Shown here: positions 52,233 to 64,000 of the stretch, in pieces
How the letters are laid out: each line of letters starts with the position of its first letter
How positions within the stretch are numbered: position 1 is the stretch's first letter
Assembly (NCBI GenBank): GCA_023052945.1
Contig: CP095495.1
Location: 682,001-746,000, forward strand
Direction: 5' to 3'
DNA length: 64,000 bases
From: Wolbachia pipientis
GTDB lineage: Bacteria; Pseudomonadota; Alphaproteobacteria; Rickettsiales; Anaplasmataceae
Program-made: the position numbers and the translations under genes
Notes under the pieces: generated by a model
The model's database searches: none
What the model was told of the DNA's origin: nothing
Seen by the model: only the letters and a program-made list of their open reading frames with translations

Positions 52233-53726
52233 ATGAAAAAAATGGAAGCTTGTTATTCGTTTGACGATATACTTCTTTTGCCAGCCTATTCTAATATATT
52301 GCCTTGCGATGCAGATACAAAAACTTATTTAACAAATAATATAGAACTAAATATCCCTCTCATATCCTCTGCAATGGATACTGTTACTGAATCGGGCTTT
52401 GCAATAGCTATTGCCCAACATGGAGGGATAGGTTGCATACATAAGAATTTATCAATAGATGAACAAGTTTTAGAAGTAAGAAGGGTGAAAAAATATGAAA
52501 GTTGGATCGTGTATAACCCAATTACGATTTCACCGGATAAAACAGTTGCGGAAGCAATTTCATTAATGAGAGAGCACAATTATTCTGGCATTCCTGTAGT
52601 CGATCAACGCAAGTTAGTTGGAATTTTAACTAACCGAGATGTGAGGTTTATTGAAGACCAGAACATGAATGTAAAAGTTTCCGAAGTGATGACAAAAGAT
52701 AAGTTAGTGACAGTGCGGGAGCAGGGAGTGAATAGTGCCTCAGCAATGAAATTGTTGCATGAAAATAGAATAGAAAAGCTTTTGGTCGTAGATGAAAATT
52801 CTTGTTGTATAGGTTTAATTACGGTTAAAGACATTGAAAAATACAATAGATACCCAAATTCATGTAAAGACAGTAAAGGGCGTCTCAGAGTTGCCGCTGC
52901 AATTGGCACTGGTAAAAAAGATGGTATAGAAAGATGTGAAGCTTTGATCGGAGAAGAAGTTGATGTAGTTGTTGTGGATACTGCTCACGGTCATTCCGAA
53001 AACGTTATCAATACCATTAGGGAAATAAAAAAGATGTATCCTAATACGCAATTCATTGGCGGAAACATTGCAACAAAGGAGGCTGCTGAAGCGTTGATTG
53101 ATGCGGGTGTTGATGCAGTGAAGGTCGGAATAGGACCAGGATCAATCTGTACAACCAGAATAGTTACAGGTGTTGGTGTGCCACAATTCTCTGCAATCAA
53201 GAATGTTGCAGAGGCGTGTAGAGCAAGAAACGTCAGACTAATTGCTGATGGTGGGGTAAAATACTCAGGAGATGTTGCAAAAGCTATTGCAGCTGGTGCT
53301 GACTCTGTGATGATTGGTTCGATTTTTGCTGGCACTGACGAAAGCCCAGGTGAGATTATCATGTATAAGGGCAGAGCATATAAAGGCTATCGAGGAATGG
53401 GATCTATTAGTGCAATGAAACGAGGTTCAGCTAGCCGTTATTTTCAAGATAAAGATTCAAAACTCAAATTAGTTCCACAAGGAGTGGAAGGAAGAGTTCC
53501 ATTCAAAGGTCCAGCTTCAGGAGTAATCCATCAGTTGATTGGCGGATTGCAAGCTGCAATGGGGTATACTGGTAATAGGAATATAGAAGAGATGAAAAAA
53601 AATTGTAAATTTGTTACTATTACTGCATCAGGATTAAGAGAGAGTCATGCTCATGATATAGTCATTACACAAGAAGCTCCAAATTACGCTTATCAAGCGT
53701 CCAATTTGTCAACCGATTCAGAGTAG
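52233..53726 (+). CDS. guaB: Inosine-5'-monophosphate dehydrogenase
   Basis: Commits IMP to GMP synthesis. The TIM barrel has FDDILLLPAYS at the N-terminus and the catalytic loop GPGSICTTR with Cys306. Two CBS domains (about residues 95-205) are inserted (AEAISLMREHNYSGIPVVD, LLHENRIEKLLVVDE). The flap YRGMGSISAM follows. It is full length at 497 residues. Confidence 0.97.
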   Translation: MKKMEACYSFDDILLLPAYSNILPCDADTKTYLTNNIELNIPLISSAMDTVTESGFAIAIAQHGGIGCIHKNLSIDEQVLEVRRVKKYESWIVYNPITISPDKTVAEAISLMREHNYSGIPVVDQRKLVGILTNRDVRFIEDQNMNVKVSEVMTKDKLVTVREQGVNSASAMKLLHENRIEKLLVVDENSCCIGLITVKDIEKYNRYPNSCKDSKGRLRVAAAIGTGKKDGIERCEALIGEEVDVVVVDTAHGHSENVINTIREIKKMYPNTQFIGGNIATKEAAEALIDAGVDAVKVGIGPGSICTTRIVTGVGVPQFSAIKNVAEACRARNVRLIADGGVKYSGDVAKAIAAGADSVMIGSIFAGTDESPGEIIMYKGRAYKGYRGMGSISAMKRGSASRYFQDKDSKLKLVPQGVEGRVPFKGPASGVIHQLIGGLQAAMGYTGNRNIEEMKKNCKFVTITASGLRESHAHDIVITQEAPNYAYQASNLSTDSE

Positions 53727-53736
53727 TGACCGTTTA

Positions 53737-54378
53737 TTATTTTGCACCCCAGTCTTTTTCAAATATTGCTAGCCCTTGGTCAGTAAGTGGGTGATTAATT
53801 AACTGTCTAAGTACTTTTGCTGGCACAGTAATTGAATCAGCACCAAGCCTTGTAGCTTCTATTACATGTGCTGGGCTTCTCACTGATGCAACAAGAACTT
53901 TAGTATCAAAACCGTAATTAGAATATATAGTACATATATCTTCTATTAGCGATAAGCCATCATAGCTTATATCATCAAGGCGACCAACAAAGGGAGAAAT
54001 AAAACAAGCACCGGCCTTAGCGGCAAGCAGTGCTTGTCCAGGAGAAAAACATAATGTGATGTTAACAGGTATTTTATGCTCTGTCCACAACTTTTTACAA
54101 GAAATTAATCCTTCATATGTAAGGGGCAATTTTACCACAACATTATCAGCGATTTTCGCTAACTTAAGGCCTTCTTTAACCATATCTGCATGGTTATTTG
54201 CAACAACTTCAACACTAACAGGCCCCTTGATAATAGAGCATATTTCACGCACTAAATCCTCGTATTTATCTTTACGCCCGGACTTTGCTATTAAAGAAGG
54301 ATTAGTTGTTATGCCGTCAATGAACTCCTTTAGTTCTTTAATTTCATTTAAATCAACGCTATCAAGAAAAATTTCCAT
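53737..54378 (-). CDS. tal: Transaldolase / fructose-6-phosphate aldolase family
   Basis: A short (213-residue) class I aldolase of the TalC/FSA subfamily. DGITTNPSLIAKSG and VVKLPLTYEGL contain the Schiff-base Lys, with NITLCFSPGQALLAAKAGACFISPFVGRLDD following. The length suits either the short transaldolase or fructose-6-phosphate aldolase; the family is usually annotated as transaldolase in Wolbachia. It converges on guaB with a ten-base gap. Confidence 0.88.
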   Translation of the reverse strand: MEIFLDSVDLNEIKELKEFIDGITTNPSLIAKSGRKDKYEDLVREICSIIKGPVSVEVVANNHADMVKEGLKLAKIADNVVVKLPLTYEGLISCKKLWTEHKIPVNITLCFSPGQALLAAKAGACFISPFVGRLDDISYDGLSLIEDICTIYSNYGFDTKVLVASVRSPAHVIEATRLGADSITVPAKVLRQLINHPLTDQGLAIFEKDWGAK

Positions 54379-54773
54379 ATTAATCTCCCATAAAAAAAAT
54401 ACCCTTGCAAAATCTTGTCATTAAACTCCTTGCATAACCATTGTTTACATGAAAAACCAGTAGCCCACCCTTTAGTATCATTCCAGCGCGTGACGCACAA
54501 CTGTACGAACATTGTGATTTGTAGGTAATTTGCGTAGCAGACATTGTCATTCCAGTGCGTGACACTGGAATCCAGAAAAAAAAGAAAACAGGTTCCAGTG
54601 TCATGCACTGGAATGATAGGAGGTAGTGCAAGAAACCTATTGGTTTGCAAAATAGATCCCAGTGTCGGAGCACTGGGATGACACCTTGGAGTTTCTGGGA
54701 TAACGAAAAAAGAGCATTTGGAGCAACGATCTTACAGCCATTTGAATGATAATTGATTTTTTGCCTAAAGCAG
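54379..54773. repeat. Intergenic hairpin repeats between tal and atpC
   Basis: At 54483-54515 GCGTGACGCACAACTGTACGAACATTGT is a short-repeat member. Then come ATTCCAGTGcgtgACACTGGAAT (about 54551), TTCCAGTGtcatgCACTGGAA (about 54592) and ATCCCAGTGtcggagCACTGGGAT (about 54656), three copies of the CAGTG hairpin family, each with a different spacer. No gene is supported. Confidence 0.75.
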
Positions 54774-55118
54774 CTAAGAAAGATGTTTCTCATTAAGATA
54801 CCTTAAACATATACTAATTCTTTTGCTCTTCAACGATTCCTCATCATGAATTACATGATCAAAAATCTGAACTTGGTTCGCCATAATGCTACAATTGTTA
54901 TCTGCAACTTCCAACACACCATTATCAACTACAACTTTTTCTTTTTTTTGATTACCCATTTTAATGGTAATTATACCAGGCAATAAATAAATTAAGTAAG
55001 GAGCATGGTGAGCTAAAATCATAAGCTCCCCTTCGAGCCCAGTTACTGAAAGAGAAACCACTCCACTGAATGAAATTTGATCATTAGGAGAGAAAAATTG
55101 CACTCTAAAAGTATTCAT
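54774..55118 (-). CDS. atpC: ATP synthase F1 subunit epsilon
   Basis: A short central-stalk subunit that inhibits ATP hydrolysis. The beta-sandwich N-terminal domain is clear (MNTFRVQFFSPNDQISFSGVVSLSVTGLEGELMILAHHAPYLIYLLPGII). The C-terminal helices appear short at 114 residues in total. It lies 12 bases after atpD on the same strand. Confidence 0.92.
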   Translation of the reverse strand: MNTFRVQFFSPNDQISFSGVVSLSVTGLEGELMILAHHAPYLIYLLPGIITIKMGNQKKEKVVVDNGVLEVADNNCSIMANQVQIFDHVIHDEESLKSKRISICLRYLNEKHLS

Positions 55119-55130
55119 AATCTTTAACTT

Positions 55131-56603
<1,473 letters not shown>

Positions 56604-56659
56604 CTAAAGAAAATAAATCTTATATTATTAATAGAAATTTTGCAACATTAAAACGCTTA

Positions 56660-57763
56660 CTAGTTACGCTTCATTACAAACAATGCAAATGCATTTAATA
56701 GCCAAGTAATAATAAACAATACTAAACTAAGCGCATAAGCAGCAAGAGTTTGTACACTATTGAAATCCTGATCTCCGGTAAGTAATGTAGCGATCTGCAC
56801 GGTAATGGTAGTAACTGAATTAAGAGGGTTAAAAGTCAAATTTGCGTTGATTCCCACGGCCATTAGCACAATCATTGTTTCACCTATCACTCTTGAAATT
56901 GACAATAAAATTGCACTTAAAATTGTAGGCATTGCATAAGGTATTGTTATATGCCATATAGTTTCCGCTGGAGTTGCGCCAAGTGCCATGAAGCCATAAC
57001 GCAAGCTTTTTGGAACAGATCTTATGGCATCTTCGAGTAAAGAAATAATAAAAGGAAGAATCATTATCCCAATCGATAAACCGGCAACTAAGGCACTTTC
57101 TGAGTGTATACTTAAACCAAAAAAATTTGCTACCTGCTTTATAAAGGAAGACAAAAATACAACCGCGAAATATCCATATACAACCGTAGGAATAGCAGAT
57201 AAAACTTGCAAAGTTGTATTAACAATATAACGCACTTTCTCACTCGCATATTCACTAATATATATTGCAGAAAATAAACCAAGCGGAACGACAACTAACA
57301 TTGCTATAATAGTTATAAGTAATGTACCCACTAAAAGCGGCGCTATACCAAAACATCCTACCTTCTCTTTATTGACAGTGACTACATTGTGGCCCCATTT
57401 CACGCAAAACAAGAATTCTGAAATAGTTACTTTATTAAAAAAATTAATAGATTGAATAAAAATAGATAGCATTATAAATAAAGTGATAAAAAATGATATG
57501 GCTAAAGCCACAAATAACGAAAGTTTTTTTATCTTATTTCTTTTATTTTTAAAGATAAAAGCAAGCATGAAAAAAAGTAACGCTATAGAAATAAAAGTTA
57601 CAAAACAATTATTATAGAGCATTAACAACCAAGTTAGCATCCATATACAACTAAGATATAGATAAGGTTTAACCTTATTTACTTCTTGAAACCTACTAAA
57701 ACAAAATAAAAAGATTAGTAGGACAGGTATGACTATCACCGAATTCATTTTCCCATGCATCAA
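56660..57763 (-). CDS. pstC: Phosphate ABC transporter permease PstC
   Basis: A polytopic inner-membrane permease. The C-terminal 240 residues have the BPD_transp_1 pattern with the EAA-like loop [22 protein letters not shown] and [15 protein letters not shown], typical of PstC/PstA. The N-terminal 110 residues add three or four extra hydrophobic segments. No pstS, pstA or pstB is in the window. PstC rather than PstA is my preferred call but is not certain. Confidence 0.82.
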   Translation of the reverse strand: MMHGKMNSVIVIPVLLIFLFCFSRFQEVNKVKPYLYLSCIWMLTWLLMLYNNCFVTFISIALLFFMLAFIFKNKRNKIKKLSLFVALAISFFITLFIMLSIFIQSINFFNKVTISEFLFCVKWGHNVVTVNKEKVGCFGIAPLLVGTLLITIIAMLVVVPLGLFSAIYISEYASEKVRYIVNTTLQVLSAIPTVVYGYFAVVFLSSFIKQVANFFGLSIHSESALVAGLSIGIMILPFIISLLEDAIRSVPKSLRYGFMALGATPAETIWHITIPYAMPTILSAILLSISRVIGETMIVLMAVGINANLTFNPLNSVTTITVQIATLLTGDQDFNSVQTLAAYALSLVLFIITWLLNAFALFVMKRN

Positions 57764-57802
57764 ATTTTATTCTACGAAAATGTCATACAAGTTCACCATC
57801 AT

Positions 57803-57830
57803 TTGACAATAAAGTAAAACAATTTAAAAT
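57803..57830 (+). promoter_or_regulatory. Putative rpmH-rnpA promoter
   Basis: TTGACA (57803-57808) and TAAAAT (57825-57830) are 16 bp apart and 25 bp before the rpmH start. Confidence 0.5.
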
Positions 57831-57855
57831 AAATAATTATACTAATATAAAAACA

Positions 57856-57990
57856 ATGAAGAGAACATTTCAACCAAAAAATTTGATAAGAAAGCGCAGA
57901 CATGGATTTCGTTCACGTATGGCAACAAGAGCTGGAAGAAAAATCCTTAATAGGCGCCGTTCATTAGGGTGTAACAAATTATGCGCATAG
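57856..57990 (+). CDS. rpmH: Ribosomal protein L34
   Basis: A 44-residue basic protein, [20 protein letters not shown] and on to [14 protein letters not shown], the L34 family pattern. The C-terminal CNKLCA extension overlaps the rnpA start by ten bases, so the two are probably translated together. Confidence 0.97.
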   Translation: MKRTFQPKNLIRKRRHGFRSRMATRAGRKILNRRRSLGCNKLCA

Positions 57991-58332
57991 TAAGTATAAA
58001 AAAAAGATTTTTCCTTTGCTTTCAAAAATAAGTTAGCACTCAGCAGTCTTTTTTATCGTGGGCTTTATATATCATTATACGCTATAAAAGAAAGAGAACC
58101 TGAAAAGTACATTCATGCTATTAGAGTAGGTCTGGCTATCAGTAAAAAAGCCGGAAAAGCAGCAAAAAGAAATAAAATAAAAAGGCAATTACGAATGCTT
58201 GCTAAAATTAGCATTTTAAATATAAGCAATATAGGGCACTACTACATAATACTAACTCATAGAAACATTATGCAAGCAAGTTATAAAAACTTACAAAAAG
58301 ATCTAACTATTTGCTTAAAAAAGATAAAATAA
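57981..58332 (+). CDS. rnpA: Ribonuclease P protein component, frameshifted in a poly(A) run
   Basis: RnpA is the protein partner of the RNase P RNA that matures tRNA 5' ends. ATG 57981 overlaps rpmH and reads MRIVSIKKR, then runs to a stop after eight more codons. The run of eight A at about 57998-58005 is one too many: with seven the frame becomes [25 protein letters not shown] and continues through [26 protein letters not shown], the RnpA signature, to TAA at 58332. The gene should be needed, so a sequencing error or slippage is more likely than loss. Confidence 0.85.
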
Positions 58333-58421
58333 AAAAAATCTCAATTAAGGTATTTACAACTATATTTTTTATGATAACATAAGTAAAATTTTTAAAATAA
58401 ATTAACGGGTGTGGATGTTTA

Positions 58422-58646
58422 ATGGTAGAGAGTAGAAAAGAACAAGATAAAAATCTCAATATAAATACAAATAATGTTAAAGAAGATTTTTATGAATATA
58501 AAGAATCTAGTTATCGTACACAATGGGAATTAGCATTTGAGCAAAGTCAATACTTAGAGCAGAATAAGAATAAGCCTAGACCGCAATTATTAGATTTGAA
58601 TATAGAAGCGACTTCTCGTAATAAAAGAATTATTAAAAGACGATAA
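58422..58646 (+). CDS. Hypothetical small protein
   Basis: A 74-residue polar protein with a YRTQWELAFEQSQYLEQ centre and a basic end (RNKRIIKRR). I do not recognise the family. It ends shortly before the convergent 5S rRNA gene. Confidence 0.55.
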   Translation: MVESRKEQDKNLNINTNNVKEDFYEYKESSYRTQWELAFEQSQYLEQNKNKPRPQLLDLNIEATSRNKRIIKRR

Positions 58647-58663
58647 AAAGAAATTTTTATAAA

Positions 58664-58769
58664 CTTGGCGGCGACCTACTCTCCCTTTTCAAGTACCATC
58701 AGCGCTAAAAAGTTTCACTTCCGAGTTCGAGATGAGATCGGGTGGTTCATTTTTGCTATAGCCACCAAG
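58664..58769 (-). rRNA. rrf: 5S ribosomal RNA
   Basis: On the minus strand the gene starts CTTGGTGGCTATAGC and ends GTCGCCGCCAAG, so the two ends pair as in 5S rRNA. The internal loop (CCGAACTCGGAAGTGAAAC) is the conserved 5S segment. It is about 70 bases after the 23S gene. Confidence 0.93.
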
Positions 58770-58840
58770 TCAATAAAAATTTCTAACTTAACAATTTTAA
58801 CTTAATATTTAACACTGCATATACACATATAGAAAGCAAA

Positions 58841-61587
<2,747 letters not shown>

Positions 61588-61605
<18 letters not shown>

Positions 61606-61632
61606 ACTATATGCAGAATATGCAGAGTTAAA
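61588..61632 (-). promoter_or_regulatory. 23S precursor processing stem (5' arm)
   Basis: This segment is complementary to 58811-58852 at the other end of the 23S gene (shared AACnCTGCATAT and AAATAAATCA blocks when one is reversed). The two flanks can pair to loop out the 23S, the structure cut by RNase III. Confidence 0.6.
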
Positions 61633-61935
61633 TATTATTAAAATTGAATTGAGATTAAATTAATCTCTACCATAAAACTTGTCAAACATCTAAAAACTAA
61701 ATTAATCTTTTATATATTATAACCTAACAAATAATATGTCAACGCCTTTTTGCACAAAACATTTACTTATATTATCAACAACAATATACTAGCAATCCTA
61801 AACAGTACAATCTGAGAAATATGCGGTAAACTTATATATACAGTAAAAATTAATGAAAAAGATATTTTGTAAGATAAAATATGTTAAAATCAATTGCCTA
61901 AAAATGATAATGAACATTCGGAGTATTTCTAATGT
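61606..61935. other. Intergenic: 23S promoter region
   Basis: On the minus strand TTGACA (61742-61737) and TATAAT (61721-61716) are 15 bp apart, about 110 bp before the 23S gene. They may be the rRNA promoter, although the spacing is short. The rest is AT-rich with no gene seen. Confidence 0.45.
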
Positions 61936-63012
61936 ATGAAAAGTAATCTCTCTTTTATAAAAAACGTTGCTTTAAATTGTATGTCTAAGCTCATTGGCGT
62001 ATTAAATATTAAGAAAGTAAAACACTTCATTGTGAATAAATATAATACTCTTCATAAAGAAATGACAGTGCTTCTTAAAAAATCTAAGAACCTGTTAAAT
62101 ACCAACATTGAAATCGGTTTATATCACTTTTATAAAGGTAGCATATCAGATGCAAAGTTACGATTTTGGTTAATTAGCATATTTTACCCCCATTTACCCA
62201 TAGTCTGGTATAACATTGGAAGGTGTCATTTTGCGGTAGGGAATACTAACAAAGCTTATAATTATTTAACACAGACACTAAAATTAGATAGTGATCACGA
62301 AGAGGCATCTTACTATATAAAAAAAATGACAAACTCAGCGCCTATTACAGAATTGCCAAAAAACCTCATAAGACAATATTTTAATTACACAGGTGAATAT
62401 TTTGTTGAGCATTGGTTGATTGCTAAACAGTATAGAGGGCATGAACTTGTACACATGATAATTACAAAAATCTTCAACAACTCCACTTCTGAGCTCAATA
62501 TACTTGACCTTGGTTGTGGGACTGGAATATGTGGTCATTTCTTGAAAATAAATAGTACTGGAAGCCACATAACAGGAATTGACATTTCAAGTAGAATGCT
62601 AAATATCGCAAGAGGATGCTTTATAAAAGGTAATCCTATTTACAATGAATTAATACATATGGAAATGAAAGAGTTTCTTAAACAAGAGAAAAACCAGCAG
62701 TATGATGTAATTATCTTTGCTGAAGTGCTACATTATCTACATGACTTTCAAGAAGAATTGGAATTAGCAAAAAGATCTACGAGCAAAAAAGGGGTTATTA
62801 TATGTTTAATAAGAAGAAAGGAAGGTGAAGGTATTGACTTTGTAAACAAAGGAGACTATTTTCGTCACTCAGAAAGTTATGTTCAACATGTTGCAAAAAA
62901 AATAAATATGCAGATAAGTTATATGAGTTACTGTAAAATATATGGCAGTCAGGTTGACGGTATCTTGTTTGCACTACAGCATCAACAAGAAAATCCGAAA
63001 AAACTAACTTAA
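61936..63012 (+). CDS. TPR-methyltransferase fusion protein
   Basis: Residues 60-130 hold two TPR-like units (GLYHFYKGSISDAKLRFWLISIFYPHLPIVWYNIGRCHFAVGNTNKAYNYLTQTLKLD). Residues 185-300 are a class I SAM-dependent methyltransferase with motif I LNILDLGCGTGICGHFL, motif II TGIDISSRMLNIAR and DVIIFAEVLHYLHD. Such TPR-methyltransferases are known in Rickettsiales and elsewhere, with the target unknown. It lies between the 23S promoter region and nrdA. Confidence 0.8.
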   Translation: MKSNLSFIKNVALNCMSKLIGVLNIKKVKHFIVNKYNTLHKEMTVLLKKSKNLLNTNIEIGLYHFYKGSISDAKLRFWLISIFYPHLPIVWYNIGRCHFAVGNTNKAYNYLTQTLKLDSDHEEASYYIKKMTNSAPITELPKNLIRQYFNYTGEYFVEHWLIAKQYRGHELVHMIITKIFNNSTSELNILDLGCGTGICGHFLKINSTGSHITGIDISSRMLNIARGCFIKGNPIYNELIHMEMKEFLKQEKNQQYDVIIFAEVLHYLHDFQEELELAKRSTSKKGVIICLIRRKEGEGIDFVNKGDYFRHSESYVQHVAKKINMQISYMSYCKIYGSQVDGILFALQHQQENPKKLT

Positions 63013-63070
63013 AAATCGCTCAAAGTGGCTTTTAAGTATCTATATATAATAAAAGAATAAAAGGAATTTT

Positions 63071-64000
63071 ATGAATAACATTACTATTAATTACGCAAAG
63101 GATAGCAAATTAACCGGTTTTGGAAAAGCAGTTCTATCAGACAGGTATTTAATAGAAAATGAAAGTTACCAAGACCTCTTTGCACGTATTGCTAATTACT
63201 ATTCTGATAACAAAGAACATGCGCAGCGTCTTTATGACTACATGAGCAACTTGTGGTTCATGCCTTCAACACCAATACTCAGCAATGGTGGCACCAAGAG
63301 AGGGTTGCCTATCTCTTGCTTTCTTAATGAAACCGAAGACAGCTTGCAGGGAATAGTTGACTTATGGAATGAAAATGTTTGGCTTGCTGCACGTGGAGGA
63401 GGCATAGGTAGTTATTGGGGAAATTTACGTTCAATTGGTGAAAGTGTAAAAGGTAGTGGTAAAACATCAGGAATTGTACCATTTATTGTGGTACAAAATG
63501 CTCTAACGCTTGCAATTAGTCAGGGATCCTTAAGGCGAGGAAGTTCAGCAGTTTATCTTCCTGTATCTCATCCGGAAATAGAAGAGTTTCTGGATTTACG
63601 CAAGCCAACAGGCGGTGACCCAAATCGCAAAGCGTTAAATATACATCATGCTGTAATAGTAACAGACAAATTTATGCAAGCTGTTGAGAATGATCAAGAA
63701 TGGAATTTAATAAGCCCTCACAACAACAAGGTTATTTCAACCGTAAAAGCACGCGACATATGGGTCAAAATATTAACAGCAAGAGTTGAAACTGGAGAAC
63801 CTTACATTATTTTCCTTGATGCAACAAATAACAATAAGCCAGAATCTTACAAAAAGCTCAACTTAGACATCAAGATGTCAAATCTATGCAGTGAAATAAC
63901 TTTAACTACAGGTTATGATCACCTGAATAAGTCACGCACTGCTGTGTGTTGTCTATCATCCGTAAACCTTGAGTACTACGAAGAATGGAAAGACAATAAA
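63071..64000 (+). CDS. nrdA: Ribonucleoside-diphosphate reductase subunit alpha, N-terminal part
   Basis: ATG 63071 follows an AAGGAA site. The frame stays open to the window end (310 codons). STPILSNGGTKRGLPISCFLNE carries the first redox Cys, NVWLAARGGGIGSYWGNLRSIGE and LRRGSSAVYLPVSHPEIEEFLDLRKP are class I NrdA barrel segments. It makes deoxyribonucleotides. No ATP-cone domain is visible at this N-terminus. Confidence 0.95.
   Translation, partial: MNNITINYAKDSKLTGFGKAVLSDRYLIENESYQDLFARIANYYSDNKEHAQRLYDYMSNLWFMPSTPILSNGGTKRGLPISCFLNETEDSLQGIVDLWNENVWLAARGGGIGSYWGNLRSIGESVKGSGKTSGIVPFIVVQNALTLAISQGSLRRGSSAVYLPVSHPEIEEFLDLRKPTGGDPNRKALNIHHAVIVTDKFMQAVENDQEWNLISPHNNKVISTVKARDIWVKILTARVETGEPYIIFLDATNNNKPESYKKLNLDIKMSNLCSEITLTTGYDHLNKSRTAVCCLSSVNLEYYEEWKDNK

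Noticed and set aside
54348..54793. Overlapping ORFs between tal and atpC
   Set aside because: They consist of hairpin repeats (for example VTRWNDTKGW-like strings) and have no consistent coding pattern.

Overview
The window looks like part of a Wolbachia chromosome (Rickettsiales, Anaplasmataceae). It is AT-rich, the 23S-5S rRNA pair stands without a 16S gene, and housekeeping genes of rickettsial type (lone nuoABC, split ATP synthase operon, NDUFA9-like reductase, fdxA, bfr, SURF1, ctaG) are separated by short palindromic repeats, several insertion sequences and a group II intron. Identification is from recognised protein families and recalled Wolbachia gene content, not from a database search.

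Layout. 1-4.8 kb: the 3' end of gyrB, an ankyrin-like repeat gene broken by an IS5-type element, and a repeat cluster. 4.8-11.4 kb: lpdA, a small unknown gene, murG, a group II intron sitting inside the last codons of gshB, a BON-domain lipoprotein and tRNA-Leu. 11.5-17.3 kb: the protein quality-control block tig-clpP-clpX-lon, in which clpP and clpX are read as one 634-codon ORF. 17.3-23.3 kb: an ABC exporter cut by a TAG codon, a second IS5-type copy, an NhaC-type antiporter, an orphan heme-copper-oxidase-like membrane protein, and a 0.5 kb repeat. 23.4-29.6 kb: an unknown protein, HAD phosphatase, RDD pseudogene, bacterioferritin, SURF1 pseudogene, Kef-type antiporter, redoxin and tmk. 29.6-31.4 kb: a decayed IS110 element with a possible bridge-RNA region, then tRNA-Arg. 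31.4-42.1 kb: NDUFA9-like protein, murF, an unknown protein, a HIT protein, nuoABC-mdh, tatD-rppH-kinase, rsfS, tyrS and a transglutaminase-like protein. 42.1-45.5 kb: repeats, a truncated SWIM-finger gene, and an IS4-type element with 31-bp inverted ends carrying a nested third IS5-type copy. 45.5-58.6 kb: ctaG, a BAX-inhibitor-like protein, rlmB, an Smr protein, fdxA, dprA, tpiA, tRNA-Thr, rsmA, guaB, transaldolase, atpDC, pstC, rpmH-rnpA and a small unknown gene. 58.6-64 kb: 5S and 23S rRNA, a TPR-methyltransferase and the start of nrdA.

The most striking theme is frame disruption by single-base changes in homopolymer runs. By my reading, mdh, rnpA, the clpP/clpX junction, the SURF1 gene, one IS5-type copy, the IS110 transposase, the RDD gene and the ankyrin-like gene each carry one or more. 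Because mdh and rnpA should be important, there are three explanations to separate: errors in an assembly made from indel-prone reads, real drift, or poly(A) tracts rescued by polymerase slippage. The second notable structure is the group II intron: excising 7721-9547 restores a clean gshB ending (codons for T-N-L-L-N then TAA), which fixes the intron boundaries from the sequence alone.
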